From Thamnaconus septentrionalis (Eukaryota; Chordata; Actinopteri; Tetraodontiformes; Monacanthidae): 64,000 nt of DNA. The notes below the pieces were generated by a model. The model was not told where the DNA came from. It saw only the letters and a list, made by a program, of their open reading frames with translations, and ran no database searches. The stretch's first letter is position 1; every line of letters starts with the position of its first letter. The position numbers and the translations under genes were made by a program. The stretch covers positions 14,431,861-14,495,860 of the forward strand of contig CM020501.1 in NCBI GenBank assembly GCA_009823395.1, written 5' to 3'. Shown here piece by piece: positions 1 through 13,600 of the stretch.

Positions 1-1911
1 ACTAGATTCCTGCAGCTGTGCTCAGAGGTTGGGCTATTGATCAGGTTTGGTGTTTGACTGATGGAAGGCCAGTAAACATGTCAGGAAAAAATGAGCGTAA
101 TTCCATGCCTCTAATCGCTGAGCAGGAACAGGCACGCGCTGAGATCCTGGTACACTGGAGAGGAAAACTCTCTTTTCTCTAAGCGGCACAACATGGGGCA
201 GACAGTTCATCTGAACTCGAGAAGAACCACTGACCCAAATTCTGCTACGCTGCAACCACGCTCGCAAACGCACACACAAGTATGTGGCGCCGTCGTCAGT
301 GTGCCTTCCTCTCTTGAGTCTGACTGGAGAATTTGGTTTTGGATTGTTTCCTTAATGACTGTGCAAAGACAGTTTATTACAACCAAATGAGCACAAAATC
401 ATACAAACGTGACCCTTGTGTCTTAAAATGTTTCTTTTGAGGGAACTTGGCCTCCAAATCTAATGGTGTGTTGACATAATATTCCACCTGACATGTTTGT
501 ATATTATAATGTGATAAATTTAAAAGTGCCAGAAAATAAAAGGATTTTGGAATTCCCACCAAAAACAAGCTGCAGCTAAAAACAACCTTTGCCTTATTGG
601 AACAAACACTTTTCTGCCTCTGATACTCCATCTTGAATTTTCTTTTCTGCAATAAGTTTTGTTGTTCCTCATTTATTGACTCAACAAAAAGCCCCGTCAA
701 GAGTTTGTGGGTTGAGAATTTTAGGATGGAGCGTCTATTTGGGTTATTAACACAGCTGTGTGTTTTTTCATACTTCCTTTCTTCGGTTGGCGAGATGGCA
801 AGTAGGTGGTTCCCTGTGGAGGAGCCTTGTAGTTTTACTCAGCCTGCCGTCCAGTTTATTTACTGCTCAGATTCTTGTCAGTCTGTTATTTACCTTACTG
901 GTTTTCCTTGGAGCTGTTGCCACTTTTAGACTGGTTATCTTGCTAATGTCCTTTTTTTCTCCAGGGCCCATTTCCCCCCACTCTTTTGGTGGATTGCAGT
1001 TTTATATCAACTGTGGACAAATAAGAAAATAGCTCTTTCCATAGTATGTCTATATTTATAAAGAATAACACAAATAAGCGATTTCTTAAACATCAGGGCA
1101 ACTCTGTATTGTGGTGACGACAACAGGTTGACTGATGAGGAATGTGAGGCTTGCGTGTGGGTCAAGCTGCTAAAAACAAATCTCTGAAAAGTGATGGCTT
1201 TTGATTGCCACAAAACTTCCTTTCTCTGTGAGACCAACCAGACTTGGCTGGTTGATGCTGAAGACGCCAACGGCCGTCGTAACAGGGTGGAGAATGTCTC
1301 TTATCTGTGTGACCTGGCAGAAGGGAACGGAGGGGAAAAATGGAAGATACCACGATTGAAATATTTAGGAATATGTGAATAGATATTTGAATACCAGTCA
1401 AACATTTGTGAACACTGCGTCCCACTGAAGGGTCGGAGCCTGGGTCTGTTATGAGGGGCAGCTGTGCTGGCTTTCAGGAAATAAAGGGGTAAACGCGACC
1501 AAGGGAGGAACCAGGACAGCAAAAACTAACAACGAGAGAACAAGAGTCCAGACGAAAAAAACAAAACCAAAGCCAAGCATTGGACTGAAATTCATGAAAT
1601 GGATCTGGACAAGACAATGGAAGGGAAAGGACGAGCGAGAAGAGGTGCATGTGTAGAGAGCAAGAAGACAGACAGAGAGCAGAAACAGACACCCGGAGTC
1701 GATTCCAGCAGGGCAGCTCTTCCACAACACTGGCTGCGGCCAGCCGAGGAATTTCCTCTCATTAAAACCACAACTGAAATGTGTTTTTGACCCACAGAGC
1801 TACGGCGCACCCTTCCTGCTGACACTGACCCAGATGTAAACACGCGCACACACGAAGGGACACGCACGCACACCAGCGAGCGCTGGCTGGTCCTCGGCAC
1901 AGGAAGTCAAC
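1..1911. other. rin2 upstream / 5' non-coding sequence
   Basis: No coding exon could be supported here. The stretch is AT-rich with several short unrelated open frames that show no codon conservation or family similarity. It lies directly upstream of the rin2 start codon, so it should hold the rin2 5' UTR and perhaps an earlier non-coding exon or promoter, but I cannot place a transcription start. Confidence 0.4.
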
Positions 1912-4900
1912 ATGGCCTCCAGCTGCACGCTGCCTGGAGTTCCCCCCCAAGGCCTCAGCGACAGGAGCGGGAGCTTCTTCAAGGTAACGGCTGATGGAGG
2001 ATGGGTCACTTCCTGTTTACCAAGGGCTAGTTTCTGGGAAGGACTCGCCCGTTTTATCTGAAGGGTAGAAGACGAAACCCAGTCACTGGATGGAGTAAAT
2101 AAACCAACACCAGAGGGCCACACACTGAGAAACAAATCATAGTTTCATCAACAAAATCCATCTATGTGGAGCTCAGACGATACCGATCAGAGATGTGTTT
2201 CGTAATATTAATTACATTTTAATCGTCTTTGTTCCCTTTTTTTTTTTATAATGGTCTATGCATTTTAACTTTGACAACAAGAAAAGACAAAATCTTGCAG
2301 CAATGTTTTTTTCTGTTGTGAAAACAAACTATATTTAACTTCTTCGCAAGGTCCACTTTATCACACATCCGAAGAGCCATAATCCTCAAAACTAATGAAA
2401 GGAAAAAATAAGTTGTTGATTAAAGCCATGGACAGTCACAATTCATCTTTTCAGGTAGCGCTAGTTGCTAACGGCTACCCAGCCCATAAGCTCGGCCCGC
2501 CTCTGGCCGAAGCTGATTGATCCGAACATAATCTGACCGCCTGAGAGCAAATCAGATGGGAGGATTTAACACTACGAACCTCCAGCTAGTTTGCATGGTT
2601 GCCTTTCTTTATATTGCCAGGAAATGTTACAGAGGTGCCCATCCTGGCTAGATTTTCCTGCCTCTTGGCCATATTTTGATGGCATGCTGGAGCTGGAGAA
2701 TGGCAGCTGTGCTCTCTGGCGGGCTGATCGACAGGCTCGCTGGAGTCGTTAACGCTCTCTTTCATCTCCAGCAGTCGGCTGGCTCCGTCTCCGCTGCTTG
2801 TTTTCCTCTTTCCTCCTCAATCACTCACAGTCGTCTCATGCACACATGTTCAATCCCGCTTTCCTGACTTCCAAGCTACACCTTCAGAATTGATAACAAT
2901 CTGCTGACTTATTTTTTTTTAAAAGATTTAAAATGTATAAAGTCACATCACTGAGGCGTTTACGGCCTGCTTGTAAAAATAAAGCATTGCATGCGCATGC
3001 AAGCCGTGTTTCATGCTTTTTTGCCTAAGTTTTCCAGAGCCTCAATAAACTGCATTCAGTGTTTTCCTTTTTTTCGGTGCACATTTGGCTCAGAATCAAC
3101 ACTAAAAGGTGTCGAACATTTAATTTCCTCTTCATTTCTTTCCACCGTCGCCTCCTCTGTGAAAGCGCTCTCTGTGTGCGTGTCAAAACCAAATGCATAG
3201 TTTCCCCCTGACTGCATCCATGGCTTTAACAGCAACTCAGAGAATCACTTTACTTAAAACACACACACAGTTTAAATGTCTCTTTTCTCCAGCCAGACTA
3301 ATGCTGTTAGCACATGTTGGGTTTTCTGCTAAGTGGAAACAATCCCGATGAATCAGTTTCAGGTCATGAAGAGTGAAAGATCATTTTTGTAGTGATTGTT
3401 TATCTCAGGTAGTCCTTTCTGACCAGAGGAGAGTTGATAATAAACCTGACCTAGGACAAAACAAGCTCTCAATACTAAGGCAATTTGATCTGCTTGGATG
3501 AAGAAAAAAATGTTCTTTTCGCCCTGCTTTGCGCTGTCGGCTGTTAAAACGACAAAGTAACACCTTCTAGTTGGGGTCGGAGGGTTTGCTAAATACTGAA
3601 TTTGATTCAAAGTCCCTTAAATTGATTTTACTTCTTTTACTTTGTAGCCTAAATAAAACTTGCTCTTGGTCTGTGTGGTTTTTTTTGTGATGTAGTGCCG
3701 AACAGAACAGAAAGAACAATCCCACTCACTTTCCATTCTCTTTAATTACTACTGGTCGCTCTTCCTTACTGTCGGTGAATCATTTCACCATAATTTCACT
3801 GAAAAAAAAACCCAGGAAGTCGTTCATCCTTACTTTCATTTCACAAAATATGACAAAAATATCCAATCCACAAGTATACTGCATCAATGTGTTATTACTT
3901 GTGTAAACAAGTAATAATAATAAAACGTATTGTGTTTTTTTTTTATACATGAAGCATCGAAAACAGGAATCAAAAAGATTGTTCATAAGTTTAATTAAAT
4001 TTGTATGGAACAATTTCTAAATCCTTGCATTCCTCCAAAAAATAGAATAGAATAGAAACGAGGACTGAACAGTGTTTGGCTTTTCCACCCAGTGTCGCCT
4101 CAGTAATTAAAGAACTAGTACCAGCAGCTCTGCTGTTTACAGTGTCTGTTTTTAGCTCTTTACGGCCCTTGGTTAGAAAAAAAAGGTTAAACGGCTGTTT
4201 ATCTCAGTCGCCGCAAACCTGACGGATTATCCCGTCTTTGTCGGGATTTGAATTGATCATCTCGCCGGGTGCGTCGCCGTCACTCCATCAGTAACGCTGC
4301 CAGTCACCTAATCGTGTTTTGATCTGGGGTAAAATCTAAAGATTTCTGAGGATTTTACAGAGCTGGCTCCGCTTGTCGCCACCAGCTCTAAATCACAGGG
4401 TTCTGGGGTGATTGTGGTTTTGGACCAGAGCCCAGCCGGTGGAAAAAAAACAAAAAAATGTCTTGGATTGTGTCATGGAAGTAAAAATCCCCTGTATGAA
4501 ACTCCTTGAGTTAGATTTTTATTTATTTTTATGTAGTGGTGGGCACCAGACGAGAGCAGCCACCACAACGCTACATTCCAATGACATTTATAGTAAAAAG
4601 TGTTATTCTCTCACTCATGACCTCATGTTTTCTCATCTCCACTAGCAGTTTGTGAAGGCGTCCAGTCCCTGTGATTCCTGAAAGTTTGAGTTAACAGGGG
4701 AAAAATCTACATACAAGCAATTTAATGTTTTGAAAAAGTAATATTTATACCTCTTTAAATGGGTCAATACACATGTGAATGCCATATTTAATTACTTAAG
4801 ACCTCATGTTTCCCTACAAGATTACAAACAGAGACTCAAACAAAATAAATATTTGCAATTAGGCAATTTCTAGATTGCGTCTGCCTGCACTCTCTGATGC

Positions 4901-7571
4901 TCTTTAGCTCTGAAATCCACTTCGAAAACAACCTTGAACTAAGTGTCAAACTGGTGCATTTTCTTAAATATTCAACTAATCTAATTTATTTATTTATTTA
5001 TTTTTTTTTGCATTTAGCCCTACGGTAACACTCAAGCAGTAACAGATGTTTTGTAGTTTAAGCTGAAACATAACCTGCTCTATTATCATCTCGGTGTCCC
5101 TTTTGTGGAAAAAAAGAAGAAATCATTACTCTGCTGGAAGAGGTGGACTCAGTCATTGTTGGTCATGTACAAAAACACTTGCGCTATTTGTATTTGTAAT
5201 GCGAAGCTGTTCTAAATCTCCAGTTGAGGTATATGTGACATTGAGAACTGTCTCCATGTTTCCTGCCTGGAGGAAATGGGGACCACGCACAGGAAAAGTG
5301 ACTAACCATTTCCCTGCCTTTTGTTTCAGGCCCGGCCCATATCACACTGTCCCCGTCCTCGGTTTCTTTTCTCCAGTATTTATGTGAGAGCTGCTCCAAG
5401 ACTTCACTTGCTGACATCACTTCTCCTCCTCCCCACACCCCCACCCCTATTTTGATATTCCCCGACACCTCCTGCAGCTGATAGATTCATTTGCGTCGGA
5501 GATTGGAGAGCTGAAGGAGGAGATGGTGCAGACCTCGCCAACAGCTGACAAGGAGCTCATGGACTCGCAGGGGTGAGACACATCTCCCTCTTCTCTTGAG
5601 CTCACTCTTAGACTCCCAGACATTCCAATCCAACTACATGTTTTAGTCATTTTGTTTTATTTTTTCTTGTTACAGTCGTGCCGCTTGACTAATCTGCTTT
5701 TCCTCAATAGTGAAACCTACCGTGCCTTTATTACCCTGTTGACCAGCAGGGGGCAAGAGTGCTTCATCCTGCGTCTCCCTCTGTCTCTCTTCCAGGTTGG
5801 AGAGTGAGATAAGTGGTGTTTACCTGCAGCCCCCGGGCTGCGGCGGGGTGGGGAGTGAAAGGGATTCTGGGTACGACTCCTTACGGAGGAGGATGAGTGT
5901 TCTGGACAGGCTGACTCAAACCCACCCGGTGTGGCTGCTGCTGACTGTCAGTGAGGAGGAGGCCGGCCACATACTCCTCAAACAGCCACCGCAGGTGAGG
6001 CGTCACTAAGTGGTGCACAAATATTCACACTGATTATTTCGGGTTTGATTTCGTGTTTGCTTTATACGTGCGTTTGTGCGCCGCAGGTGTTTTTAGTCCG
6101 GAAGTCGGCCGCCCTGCAGAGGAAGATTCTGTCTGTTCGTGTCGGGGGGGAGCAGTTTGGAACTAGCATCAGCCACTTCCCCATCAGAGAGAACAAGTAC
6201 AGTAAGCATCACGTTTGGATAGTTGGACTGAAATACATCAAAGACAAATCTTCACAACGCTCTCCAAAGGCCTCGATGTTTCTGTGGGGAGCCTCACATT
6301 GTTTTTCACAATGTTCACTCACAATTTGACTGAGTTGCAGCTCAGCAGGGTTGTCTTGGTAAACTTCAACTACCTCTGTGGCCGCACTGCCCTTTGAGTC
6401 TGAGAAACAAAGATCTCATTTCCTGTCTGCCTCGGTGACCAAAGATGAACCCCGCACAGAAATGAGAAATGAGACCACAGGGACGTGACTTTGGCCCACT
6501 CTAGTCGGCTGTCTGCTAGTGTCAGCCAGTGTCAGAAGTGGCATCAGACCCACACCACTCCTCAACATAGCCAGGGATTACTAGTAATGCATTTCTCTTT
6601 CTTCAGCTGATGCCAACATCACTGAGTCACAGTTGGTGCTGTGTCAGAGTGATGCTGAACCGCTCCCCCCAAAAGAAGCTAGTCGCACACCACGTGATTT
6701 TGGCTACTGAAAGCATGATGTGGTTGACAACATGTCAGACACTTGATCAGTACCTGATCAGGCTGGACAATGCTGTGATACTGTGTACTGAAACAGTATC
6801 AAAGCTACACATTTTCCAGAATGGGAGTGGGCGGAGCACGACTTGGCCTGGTTTGGTCTACTCACGTGTGTCGGCTGCTCTCCAGCCGCTGTTGCACCCA
6901 CTTTAAACACGATGTGTAAAGGCTCAGACACTGCGCAACCTTTTGCCTGCAACCAGACACGGCTGATTCTGTGGTTCTATTCAAAAGGCATCTAGAAGCA
7001 CGCAAAGTGATAAAGATTTGTTCACAAGAGTGAATCAAGTTTTGTTGTTCAGCGCAATAAAACCTATGTTTTGATGACAGAGTTCACATTTAGATGCTTC
7101 CTTCTCTGGTCCAACCAGTTAATGATCAGCTTCTTATCTTCCTCTGTTCACAGCCTTTTCTCTGGAGGGGTCTGGGATCAGCTTTGCGGATCTGTTCCGT
7201 CTGGTTGCTTTCTACTGTATTAGCAGGTAAACAAACAACATTTTGTCTACCTCCTCACCCTCAAGCTGTATCCATCCTGCCTTATCTCCTCACGGGGTGG
7301 AAGTTTGAGGATGGGGGTTTCTGTCTGTCGGCTCTCGCTGCTCGGCGCTCTCGCTGCTCGGCGCTCTCACTTCTTGTTTTGAATTGTGCCAGATTGAGGG
7401 ACGCAGACAGACACAGGAAACGGAAACTCGAGCCCTAGATACGGCCTAATAAATAAAAACACTGCTAAGTGTTCTGAATGAAGAGCATAGGAGCTTCTTT
7501 CTTCAATCCAACACAAGTGTACAGTTTGTGTTGTAAAACATGTTAATACTTACTTCGTATATATGTACATC

Positions 7572-7635
<64 letters not shown>

Positions 7636-10600
7636 CATATATATGTACTGCATGAGTTGTGATATGTGTAACAGATGACTGAGTGTTGTTTGTTTGTCAC
7701 TCAGGGATGTGCTGCCTTTCACACTCAAACTCCCAGAGGCCATTGCATCAGCAAAGACCCAGACGGAGCTGGAAGAGGTGGCTCAGCTCGGAGCAGGTAG
7801 CCCCTGGGTCCATCTCATGGGTCCATTGTGATTATATGTGTGTTTCAACTGTGTTGTTGTTGTTATACTGTCTTTGTTGTCTTTTCAAAACCTTTGCAGT
7901 CTGGTTCATTATCTGTTCCATAAATGAAAGGAAAGTCAGCCAATTCATTCTGGCTGGTAGCTGCTGCCAAGCCCAAAGACTGGAAGCAAGTCTGTTCTCT
8001 CCAGTGCCTCAAAAGCCCGTGTGTGCACTCATTTTATGCTTACTTTTCGTCGGGTTGGGGTTCTCGTTGGATTTGGTCACTTTATCTGTCAAGCTATTCC
8101 AGCAAGGCTCAGCTGTTGTTAGACTGCGGTGAATCAGCATCCAAGGGTTGAGTCCTCAGTGTGTGGGAGAAGGGCGTGGAGAGTGCAAAGCTTTTGAAGG
8201 CTGCCTAAACACACACACGCCATCACAGCTCATTTATGAAAAGCCAATGGAGGTTAACGTGTGTGAACAAACGTGTGGCTGTGTCAAAACATTTTGCATG
8301 TTGAAGTTTCTGTCAGTGAAAGCTGCACATTAAAGCTTCCGAGGTCCTTTTGAGAGTGAGACAGCTGGAGTTTTCATAGCTGGTCCACCCCCATTCCTAT
8401 CGCCAAGAGGGGAAACTACCCTCTCCTCTTCACTCCGCTTCTATTTTTACGACGCGGCGGCCTGTTGAGTGTCGTGGGATCTGGGCTTGCACGTGAGAAA
8501 CAACCATATGCTGCCGACCAGCGCTGATACTTCAATGTTGCTGTGACTTTAAAACTGATCTGTTTTTTAACATACAAAAGCAGGTTGCCATGAAGGGTTT
8601 GCTTCACCTTATTAAGACACATATAGGCCTCTATGTAGCAACTACTTTTGATCCATTAAAAATATTAGACAGATGGAATGTGGTATATTTAGGAACAGAT
8701 CTCTGGATATAGTTTTGGTCCATAGAAGATATTTTTTATCATTTCAGACTCATCTGGTAATTTTGGCAGAAGGATACACAAAACCACAAGGCAGGAATTA
8801 ATTACTGGTTATGTTGGGCTGTAGATTCAAAATTTTTAGTCAAGTAAATGCAATGGTGTGCGGTGAACTGGTTACTTTCACTGCTGTTAATTAACAAAAT
8901 GTATTACTTGAGGGACTGAGGTACTTGAGGTTCAGCCACTGCTATTCTTTCAATGTTGGCTGTGAACTCATTCAGAGGAAAGAGGACTTCAATTACGACG
9001 TCACCGTCAGTTGCTGCTACTTGAGGTATTTTGCAGACTCTTGGGTGTCATGCTGTCAGGTGATGTAGCGGAAACACCACTAGCTGATGTTGGACACAGG
9101 CCTTGTAAGAAGCACGCAAGTGCTTCCTTCAGCCGGACGGACAGGAATGCAGGCGTGAACGTTTCCATTTATAGATGGCGGCGGCAGCAGCAGCATTCAT
9201 CACAAGGTTCCGTTGCACTCACTGCATTGCTATTTTACAGTGGTATGCTTTATATGTTCAAATGGGTGGCAGTGCATTAAGGATAGAGTGTTCGCCAACA
9301 GACTGTGGGTTCGTGGGTTCAACACCCAGCCAGGCCACACAGAAAAATGCAGCCTAAAGTAGGCGCACCACCTCTTGCTAGTCCCCAAGACTGGATAAAA
9401 GGTTGAGACAGGAAGGACACCAGAGGTGAAAACACCTTCAAGGAGCCGCTGAAAGACTTTTTGTTGCTCACTTTGTAAGTTTAAATATGTTCCTCCAAGC
9501 ACATTGAATAAAGTCTTCTTAGATATCGTAAAATATTTTCTTTAGACAGCTTATCAATGCTTAAATATACTGAGGGAAGAGCATGTATGCCCTCAACCTG
9601 TACAATCACAGCACCGCATACTGCTGTATTGTAAAGAAACGCAGCACAGTGGAGAGTTTAGGTGGACACGGTGAACAATGCCAAAGTATGTGGGAGGAAA
9701 ACAGGGCAGGAAGAGGGAGTGGAGGAACTGAAACTGTGTGCGAGCTCTTTGAACCCTCCCACTCCGTCATTTGCATGGCCAACTCCCTCCCCGAGCCTGC
9801 GCTTGTCTGTCAGCGAGCAGCCATTCAGAGCAGAGCGGCACGGGGCACAGTTCCCCGGCCAGAGATAGCCGGCAGCGAGACTTTCAGAAAGAAAACCTCA
9901 AGGCTCCATTGGTGAGAAAATAGCTGCTAACAATTTTAGTATTCAACGGGTTCTTACATTTGGACCTTCAGCCCATCTCCGAGGATATATCCTCTCTTGG
10001 AACTTGACATTCTCCATGAATAAGTGTGTCTGAAGTTGGTTAATGCTTGCTGCCTCTGATTGTGTTTTGCATTTTTGTTTTGGCAGGATTCTGGAACTCT
10101 GCGCTGTGCAGCCAGCGGAACCCTTCTCCCTGTCCTCCACGCCGCCCCGTGAGCCGGACCCTCAGCCCCCAGAGGGCAAACAGGAGTGGGGAGACCGAAG
10201 GGTTTCCACGGAGACGCTCCAGTACTCATAGCGACAGCGCTCCCCCGACCCTCCGCTCCCCGGTGCCCTCGCAGCTAGAGAGGAGGCACAGCAGCAGCGG
10301 CCCTCTGTGCATCGTTAGCCCCCTGTTCCTGCAGACTCGCCGCCATCGCCATCTGGAGGCAGAGTCGCGCCCATACGCCGGCCGGTTGGGTGACAGCACA
10401 GAGGAGGTGGTCCAAGACCCGGCGACGCCACAGGGAAGCGGCGAAGCCGGCAAGCAAGAGGCCGACGGGGCCGAGTCCAGCAGTCCCAAGCACCGCCCCC
10501 CTCCTCCTCGCCCACCTCCACCTCGCTCCATGCCACGCCGGCGCCCTGCCCCGCCTCCACCTGGACCTCCGGCTGCTGCCGCTGCTGCCTCCGCCAGACC

Positions 10601-13600
10601 CAAGAGCATGCCAGAGTCGGTGGTGGTATCAGTGAAACCGCCCTCCACCAAGCGCCCTGCGCCTGCCCGCCCTTCGATGGGCGCCAAGAACGGCGGTCCG
10701 CCCAAGACCGCCAGCTCGCCCATCGCCGTGCCCGCAAACCCACCCCCTCCCCGGCCCAAGAAGCCGGACCTGGAGGCCCACCGCTGCCACCTGGCCATGG
10801 ATGACGAGACCATCGCCCAGGCTCTGTCCCGTGCCAAGCTGCCGCCCGCTGCACCTGCCGAGGCACCGACCCATGACGGTGCGCTGTCCGTCCCCAAAGC
10901 GAGGGGACGCCAGCGGCTCAGCGACATGAGCATGTCCACTTCCTCCTCTGACTCAATGGAATATTCACAGTCTCCGGGATTCTCCCTGGGTCTGGCGGCG
11001 AACCCTCCCCGGCACCTCCGTCATCATCACCAGGAGGCGGTGGAGGACAGTAGCGAAGAGGACGAGGACGTTGAAGAGGACGAGGAAGAGTACGAGGACT
11101 ACGGTGTGGGCCTGGAGACTGATCTGGAGATGCGTCTGCGTCCGTCCTTCAAACTGCGGCGCAGAAAGGTTGGCGTGAGCCTGAGCGGCGGCTCGTTCAT
11201 CCTCCCCAGGGCGCTGAAAGGACGCTTCCGCAAGGTGAGCGGCATGCTCAGCTCGCTGGTGACCCCCGAGAAGCGGGCGGTGAAGAGGATCAGCGAGCAG
11301 TCAAGGGACAAGAGCTCGTACTTTGGTTCCCTAGTGCAGGACTACATCAGCTTTGTTCAGGAGAACCGCGGCTGCCACACATCGGGGATGGACTTACTGC
11401 AGACTCTCCGGCAGTTCCTTACCCAGATGAAGGCTTACCTGCGCCAGAGCTCAGAGCTGGACCCTCCGTTGGAGTCGCTCATACCTGAGGACCAGATCGG
11501 TAAGAGCGAGTGTTGTTAAAAATGTCACGGTGAAGGCGCTCAACCAAGTTTGTCACCAGGTCTCAAGTGTTCTGGGAATTGGAAGCACAGGTTGAAGTTT
11601 CCTTATAGGTCAGTGTCCTTATGGGTGTTGAGTTACAGAAATACCACCTTGAGGAGCTCCACTGAGTTATTCTTGGTTTGTATTTCTGGCTGGCCACAGC
11701 ACAGTTCATACTTTGTTCATCAGGCAAACTTTGATGTGGGTACATTTTTCTAAGTCTGTTAGACATTTGAACTAAGCAGAAACACTATTTATCTAGATTC
11801 CAGTGCCAGTAAAGTAAGGTTTATTTTATTCAAACTAAAATTTACTAAAAGCTTTCTAAAAACTATCTAAAAGCTTTAGATTCTTAAATCCACTGAGATA
11901 ATTTATCATTAAAAAAAATCAAACAAACACGGTAATCAGATGTAAAAATAACGCTAGCAAATGTGACTTTTTGCGAGGGATGTTTGACTTCAGTGGGATT
12001 GTTAACTGAACTAGAGAATGTGCGTGAATATGTTGTTGTCTTTGTGCTCATCATACGGCCCTTGTTCCTTTCAAACCACCAGCCATAGTGGAGCCCAATC
12101 TAGAAAAGTGATCTAGCGTGTAACACACTTTCCAAAATACAAATCTTCCTTTTAGAGAGATAACATTTTACACAGCTACTGTGGGGATTAAATCTGTTTG
12201 TATTTTAACGTGTTTGAGAAGCCATAAACCGTTTTGCATTTCTGTGATAAATTTTTAATATTTTCCTGGAAGAAGGCTCGGAACCACACGCACAATCAAG
12301 CAGCGGTGCTGACATCATGCTCACCCCACGCAGTAATCTAGTCAGAATGGAGAAGTGATGCTCAGCGGCTGTCTCCAGTCCCGTTTAGTGTTTACATCGG
12401 AAACACTGGCTGCACGCTGAATGCTATTATGTCAGGGCTTTGAAATGTTGAAGTTGGACTGCAATATTATGTGCGGACTCACTCTAAAAGAGGAACAAGA
12501 AATGGGTCAATTTAAGTGCTGGTAGCAAATGCGGTATCAAAACACTTCCACCATTCCACCACTTCATCAGTTTATATTGTCTCACCATCAAAGGTGTATT
12601 TTGGTGTAAAGAAGAAAACCTCACAATCAACGTTTGCTTTCATGTACATGGTACATTATCAAAATAGTTATTATTTATAAGTCTCTAACGGCCTATTACC
12701 CGGCATTTAGTGTCTTTTCATGAAATCTGTTGGAGTTAAACATTCAGCATTAAAACAACTACTGGTAGTTTTAGCGTCTTTAAAATCAGAGCGAATGCCC
12801 AAAATGTTTTATGGTAATAGGTTTGCTGAATAATCTCTGAAACAGCGACATGTAGCTCACAAGACCTGAGCTTGTGTTAAATTTCTGCAGAAAACGTCCC
12901 CTCAACAGATCTGCCTGGACGGCTTAGGAGGCCACAGGGTTTCTCAACCTCGTTTACAGAAAAAAAATGTAACAGCCATTCTTGACTGAATTCCAAATCA
13001 TTCTTCTGCTGGTTTTGTTCTCCTGTGCCTCTTCCGGTGCCATGAGGCACCGTGCTTTGAACAATTGACACTTCATTTTGCGTAGCCTCATTAACTTCCA
13101 TTGAATCAGTTCATGGAAATGTGTCACCAGTGTTGGTAGTATTTTTCATTTCAAAGTTTTAAGTTTACAAGAGATGTTCATAACAAGATTCTTTACTTTG
13201 TGGGAAAACTTTGGTCTTTTTTTTTTCAATACAAAGTAAGTCTAACAGTGTATTTTCAAGCATTGCTAACAAGGCCATAAAAATGGATTGGGCTGCTTGA
13301 ACTGTATTTAGTGTTTACTATTTCCATTTGTTACTGTAGTTGGATGGAAGGACATGGCCCACTCTGAGGAAAATGAGTCATTTCAGGAAGCCAAGAAATG
13401 CTTTTATGTGCGCCCAGTTGCATTTCATTCGTAGCGTCTGTAAACCCCCTATTGTCTACAAACACGGACCCGATGGACTTCTGCCGTCTCAGTGAACACG
13501 TCAGGCCTGCCGCTGCACATGACGCACATTTATTTGTCTTGGCTGCTCACACTGTAGCACTGACAAACCATAACCTCTGGCGAGTCGCTGTACTTAGACA

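Noticed and set aside
9266..9340. Functional tRNA gene
   Set aside because: The stems are broken and no consistent anticodon arm can be drawn; the tail shows it is a SINE.
10226..10939. Long minus-strand open frame opposite the rin2 proline-rich exon
   Set aside because: It is the mirror of GC-rich proline codons on the real strand, low in complexity (alanine, glycine and arginine runs) and without splice or family support.
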